DNA of 9,210 bases, from contig DRKO01000422.1 of assembly GCA_011051745.1 (NCBI GenBank), positions 1 to 9,210 on the forward strand, read 5' to 3'. This stretch comes from Chloroflexota bacterium (GTDB taxonomy: Bacteria > Chloroflexota > Anaerolineae > Aggregatilineales > UBA3940). The notes beneath the pieces were generated by a model that saw nothing but the letters and a program-made list of their open reading frames with translations, ran no database searches and had not been told where the DNA came from. The first letter of the stretch is position 1. Each line of letters opens with the position of its first letter. The translations under genes and the position numbers were made by a program. Shown here piece by piece: positions 5,632 through 9,210 of this stretch.

Positions 5632-8106
5632 ATGGGGGAGCCACCTGCGAAGCAGGACAAGCCCGAAACCGACAAACTCAGTGAAGAGAGCATCCAGGAC
5701 CTTTCCATCTTCGACGTTGAGGTCGCCTATCGCCCTATCCCACACCCCGACATAACCGCCGGAAAGAAAGGGACTCGTCCGGTATGGCGGGTGCGGTTTG
5801 ATCTGGCGAGCGATCCGAGCAAATGCTTCGGGCTGGATATCAACGATGAGATCATTCTGGGGCGGGCAGTCTCGGAGCCAAATCTGGTTGATCTGAGCGA
5901 TTTCAACGCGATTGAGCTGGGCGTCTCACGCCGCCACGCGATGATCCGCCCGACCGGCAGCAAGCTTTTCCTCATTGACCTGGACAGCACCAACGGGACC
6001 TTCCGCAACGGCTATCCTCTGGGGAAGAACACACCCTACAGCCTCTCCAACGGGGACACGATCTCGCTGGGGCGGTTGCAGTTCGTCATCCGGATCATCG
6101 AACGCCCGCGTGCCGGAACGGGTGAGCTGCGGGCCAAGGCCGATCTGGCCGAGGCGCTCGTCCAGACCGCCAAGGCCATCACCTCGCAGCTCAAGCTGGG
6201 GGAGGTGTTGCAGCAGGTGGCGGAAGTCGCCATGACGCTGACCTCCGCCGGAGAAACGACCATCTGGCTGATTGACGAGAAAAGCGGCGAACTGGTCATC
6301 GAGGCCTACCAGGGCATCGAGGACGAAAACATCCAGCACCTTCGCCTGCCGGTCAGTAACTCGCTGGTCGGCAAGGTGATCCGGACGGGCAAACCCCTGC
6401 GTGCCAGCCGCGAGCCGGGGGGCGACAAGATCAAGGTCAAGACCGATTATCTGGTCGAATCGGTGCTGTACGTGCCGATCAAGCTGGGCGGGGTGACCTT
6501 CGGCGTGCTGGGGGCCGCCCACCGCGAGGCGGGGAAGAGCTTCAGCGCCCGCGATGAGCGGATTCTGGAGACAATCGGGGATTTCGCCGCCATCGCGGTG
6601 CAGAACGCCCGCCTGTACGAGGCCACCGATGAAGCCCTCGCCCGGCGGGTCGAGGAACTGGCGACGCTGAACGAACTCTCCCACGCCGTCACTTCAACGC
6701 TCGACCTGATGCGCGTCCACGAAATCCTGATCGAACAACTGCACAGGCACTGGCAGATCGAGGCGGCGGCGCTCTGGCTGGTGGACGAGAAGACGCAGAG
6801 CATCCGCAGCTTCTCCCCGGCAGGCAGCCAGAACCGGGAGACCACCCACCGCGTCTCGCGCATCGGGCGGGGGATCATCGGCTGGGTGGCCCGGCAGGGG
6901 GAGCCGCTTCTGGTGGAAGACGTTCAGAAACACCCCGCCTACGACCCGAACGTGGACACCGTCGCCGATCTGGAGGCCCATTCGATGGCCTGCGTGCCCC
7001 TGACAGTTAAGGATCAGGTGGTCGGGGTGCTGGCGCTGTTCAACAGCCGGGGTGACCCCTTCGGGGAGCGGGACATCGAGCGGCTGAGTGCCTTCGCCCG
7101 CCCCGTCGCGACGGCCATCCAGAACGCCCGCCTGTTCGCCGAATCGGAGCGGGAGCGGGCGACCGTCCACGCGACCGCCAACGCGCTCTCTCAGCCCATG
7201 CTGATCATTGACGATCAGGGCGAGGTGGTGATCTTCAACCAGCCCGCGCAGGAGTTGCTGGAACGCCACATGGCCCGCCTGTTTGATGGGATCAGCGAGG
7301 GGGTCGGGCGCACCATCGAATTGACCCTCGGCGATAAGACCTTCATCACGACGACCGAGCACTCCCCGGACGTGGGAACGATCGTCGTCATGCAGGATAT
7401 TACCTACGTCAAAAAGCTGGAACAGGCACAGGCCGAATTCGTCAACGCTTTCTCGCATGACCTGAAGGGGCCGCTATCCTCGATCAAGGGGTGGGCGAAC
7501 TTGATCGAGAAAGCGGCCCCGGATATTGAAAAAACCGTCTTCTTTGCCCGCCGCATCGTCGAGGCGAGCGATCGGATGGCGAAGATGATCAACCAGTTGC
7601 TCGACATCGCACTCCTGAGCGAAGCGCCCCAGAGCTACCACGCCCCCTGTAATCTGGTGGACATCACCCGCCGCGCCCTCAGCGACGCCGAAGGGGCTGC
7701 GCTGGCCCGCACCCTGACCCTGACCTTCCGGCAGGAAGGCGAGCCTTACCTGATTCAGGGAGATGAATCGCGCCTGTACCGCAGCGTGCTGAACCTGCTG
7801 GACAACGCGATCAAGTACTCCGAGGAGGGCGAGGTTCTGGTAAGGCTGAAGTTCGACGAGGAGGGGGTTTCCGTCTCGGTGCGGGATGATGGGCCGGGCA
7901 TCCCGGAGGAAGACCTGCCCCATCTGTTCGAGCGCTACTACCGGGGCAAGCAGACACGGGGCGAGAAGAGCGGCGTCGGGCTGGGGCTGGTGATGGTTCA
8001 GGCGACGGCCAAAGCGCACGGCGGCACGGTGAGCGTCTGCAACGTGGAAGATCACGGGGCAGAGTTCACCATCCAGTTACCTTCTCGCCTGCGCATCCCC
8101 GGCTGA
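5632..8106 (+). CDS. Soluble sensor histidine kinase, FHA-GAF-GAF-PAS-HisKA-HATPase
   Basis: This 824-residue protein has no signal peptide or membrane helix, so it should act in the cytoplasm. Residues 70-155 are an FHA domain with the phosphothreonine-binding set: GR (77-78), SRRH (99-102) and STNGTF (119-124). Two GAF domains follow at about 170-328 and 345-503, each ending in an AxQNARL(Y/F) helix that leads into a coiled linker. A short PAS-like domain (about 510-590, LIIDDQGEVVIFNQ) precedes HisKA. The phospho-accepting His609 lies in FSHDLKGPL. The ATPase domain has its N box (NLLDNAIKYS at 721-730), G1 box DDGPGIP (752-758), F box LFERYYR and G2 box GVGLGL (781-786), so the kinase looks active. 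No receiver domain or response regulator is in the window, making it an orphan here. The ligand is unknown. The ATG at 5632 has GGGGGA only 4 bases upstream. Confidence 0.95.
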   Translation: MGEPPAKQDKPETDKLSEESIQDLSIFDVEVAYRPIPHPDITAGKKGTRPVWRVRFDLASDPSKCFGLDINDEIILGRAVSEPNLVDLSDFNAIELGVSRRHAMIRPTGSKLFLIDLDSTNGTFRNGYPLGKNTPYSLSNGDTISLGRLQFVIRIIERPRAGTGELRAKADLAEALVQTAKAITSQLKLGEVLQQVAEVAMTLTSAGETTIWLIDEKSGELVIEAYQGIEDENIQHLRLPVSNSLVGKVIRTGKPLRASREPGGDKIKVKTDYLVESVLYVPIKLGGVTFGVLGAAHREAGKSFSARDERILETIGDFAAIAVQNARLYEATDEALARRVEELATLNELSHAVTSTLDLMRVHEILIEQLHRHWQIEAAALWLVDEKTQSIRSFSPAGSQNRETTHRVSRIGRGIIGWVARQGEPLLVEDVQKHPAYDPNVDTVADLEAHSMACVPLTVKDQVVGVLALFNSRGDPFGERDIERLSAFARPVATAIQNARLFAESERERATVHATANALSQPMLIIDDQGEVVIFNQPAQELLERHMARLFDGISEGVGRTIELTLGDKTFITTTEHSPDVGTIVVMQDITYVKKLEQAQAEFVNAFSHDLKGPLSSIKGWANLIEKAAPDIEKTVFFARRIVEASDRMAKMINQLLDIALLSEAPQSYHAPCNLVDITRRALSDAEGAALARTLTLTFRQEGEPYLIQGDESRLYRSVLNLLDNAIKYSEEGEVLVRLKFDEEGVSVSVRDDGPGIPEEDLPHLFERYYRGKQTRGEKSGVGLGLVMVQATAKAHGGTVSVCNVEDHGAEFTIQLPSRLRIPG

Positions 8107-8237
8107 CGCCTCCCACAGGATCGAGCCACAGAATCACCTCAGCAGGCTTCCGGGGCCTCCGGGAGTCTCAGCGAGAGACGGCCATCCAGCGGACAGAAGG
8201 GAGCGAGGGCGCAGCAGGCATCCCCGCACCCCTCCGC

Positions 8238-9210
8238 TTACCCTTCTCTGGCGAATAGATGCACCTCGACCATCTCGCCCGCCTCCAGACCGGTTCTGTC
8301 GAGCGGGACGCGCAGCAGGCCGTCGGCGTGCACCAGCGTGAAGATCAGGTTGCTTTTGAAGAAGATCGGCTCGGCCCATAGCTCGCCCTCATGCTCGACC
8401 AGCCGGGTTGGGACGTAGTCCTCACGCCCGGCAACGCTTGCGACGTTAGTCGCCAGCCTGACCCGCACGGACAGGCGACGGGGCGGCTCCGCGCCCTGAA
8501 GCCGGTACACGATCGGCAGCCCGATCATTGTGAACTGCACAAAGGCGCTGACCGGATTCCCCGGCAGGCCCATCAGCGGCTTGCCATCCGCCATCGCCAG
8601 AATGGTCGGCTTGCCCGGCCTGGTGGCGATGCCGTGCACCAGCACCCCCGGCTCTCCAAGCCGGTTAAAGACCTCGGCGGTCATGTCGCGCACCGAAACC
8701 GAGCTCCCCGCTGAGAGCACGAGCATATCGGCTCCCTCGAACGCCTCCCGCGCCCGCTCAAGCAGCGTCTCCCAGTCGTCCGGCAGGATGCCCCCCCGGA
8801 TCGCAACCCCGCCCGCCTGCTCAACAAGGGCCGAGACGGTGTAGCTGTTGACATCGCGCACCTGCCCGGGGCGGGTTTGCTGATCGGGCGGGATAACCTC
8901 ATCGCCGGTGGCGAAAACCACCACGCGCGGCTGGCGGGCGACGGTCACTTCCGTGATGCCGACTGCGAACAGCCCGCCCACGTCCTGCGCCCGGATGCGA
9001 TGCCCGGCGGGCAGGATCAGGTCGCCGGGTGAGATGTCCTCGCCGATCTCGATCACGTTTTCGCCAGGAGCAACGGGCTTACGACCCTCGATCTCCCCCT
9101 CGCCCGCCAGTTGCGTATTCTCGATCATGACGACCGCATCCACGCCGTCGGGGATCATGCCGCCGGTATGGACGATGACTGCCGTCCCCGGCCCGACCTC
9201 AAGCCCGGCA
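8238..9210 (-). CDS. moeA: Molybdopterin molybdenumtransferase (MoeA family), missing its N-terminus
   Basis: The visible 323 residues lack only about the first 90; the frame runs open past base 9210, and an internal ATG at 9158 is not the true start, since the upstream frame encodes AVIVHTGG, part of the conserved MoeA TGxxxPxGxDAVV motif. MoeA inserts molybdate into adenylylated molybdopterin, the last step of molybdenum cofactor synthesis. Counting from the window edge, motifs are PDGVDAVVMIENT (20-32), the start of the MPT-binding domain PRVVVFATGDEV (94-105), SAGSSVSVRD (166-175), ATRPGKPT (195-202), GLPGNPVSAF (214-223) and the C-terminal barrel with HADGLLRVPLDRTGLEAGE (294-312). The usual SGG(V/T)SxG loop is altered to SAGSSVSVRD, but the Asp is kept. 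It converges on the kinase gene with a 131-base gap and no clear terminator between. A MoeA-like paralogue with another pterin role is possible. Confidence 0.9.
   Translation of the reverse strand, partial: AGLEVGPGTAVIVHTGGMIPDGVDAVVMIENTQLAGEGEIEGRKPVAPGENVIEIGEDISPGDLILPAGHRIRAQDVGGLFAVGITEVTVARQPRVVVFATGDEVIPPDQQTRPGQVRDVNSYTVSALVEQAGGVAIRGGILPDDWETLLERAREAFEGADMLVLSAGSSVSVRDMTAEVFNRLGEPGVLVHGIATRPGKPTILAMADGKPLMGLPGNPVSAFVQFTMIGLPIVYRLQGAEPPRRLSVRVRLATNVASVAGREDYVPTRLVEHEGELWAEPIFFKSNLIFTLVHADGLLRVPLDRTGLEAGEMVEVHLFAREG

Noticed and set aside
5926..7458. Two long minus-strand open frames opposite the kinase (5926-6684 and 6694-7458)
   Set aside because: The plus strand encodes continuous FHA, GAF and HisKA motifs across both; the minus products show no domain signature.
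8146..8179. Hairpins after the kinase gene, including GTCTC-AGCGA-GAGAC
   Set aside because: The stems are short and lack a following T-run on either strand, so I do not call a terminator for the convergent kinase and moeA genes.

Overview
The window is GC-rich, gene-dense bacterial DNA with seven protein genes. No tRNA, rRNA, mobile element or CRISPR array is visible. Gene content suggests a Chloroflexota-like (Anaerolineae-type) organism: a soluble FHA-GAF-GAF-PAS histidine kinase, a TPR-membrane-DUF922 protein, a VWA lipoprotein with a long Glu/Ala/Pro linker, and a GT-C membrane glycosyltransferase. This assignment is an inference from architecture, not a database match.

Left part (1-1124, minus strand): the start of a CHASE-type membrane sensor that runs off the left edge, preceded upstream by a PlsC-family acyltransferase. 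The acyltransferase begins with GTG directly below a perfect TATAAT box, so its mRNA may be leaderless. A 311-base divergent intergenic region follows. It holds the minus-strand TATAAT box, a second TATAAT copy 28 bases away, and a plus-strand GGAAC-N17-CGTC element that looks like an ECF-sigma promoter for the next gene.

Middle part (1436-5468, plus strand): a secreted VWA-domain lipoprotein closed by a strong intrinsic terminator. A probable two-gene operon follows, encoding a GT-C glycosyltransferase and a TPR-membrane-DUF922 protein with an HExxH zinc motif.

Right part (5632-9210): a large cytoplasmic sensor histidine kinase on the plus strand with its own extended -10 promoter. It converges on a moeA-like molybdenum cofactor gene on the minus strand that runs off the right edge.

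The genes do not form one obvious pathway. The shared theme is envelope and signalling: membrane lipid synthesis, a surface lipoprotein, membrane glycosylation, an anchored putative protease and two sensors. No established multi-gene defence or biosynthetic system is recognisable. The least characterised parts are the DUF922 protein, the VWA lipoprotein and the regulatory signals.
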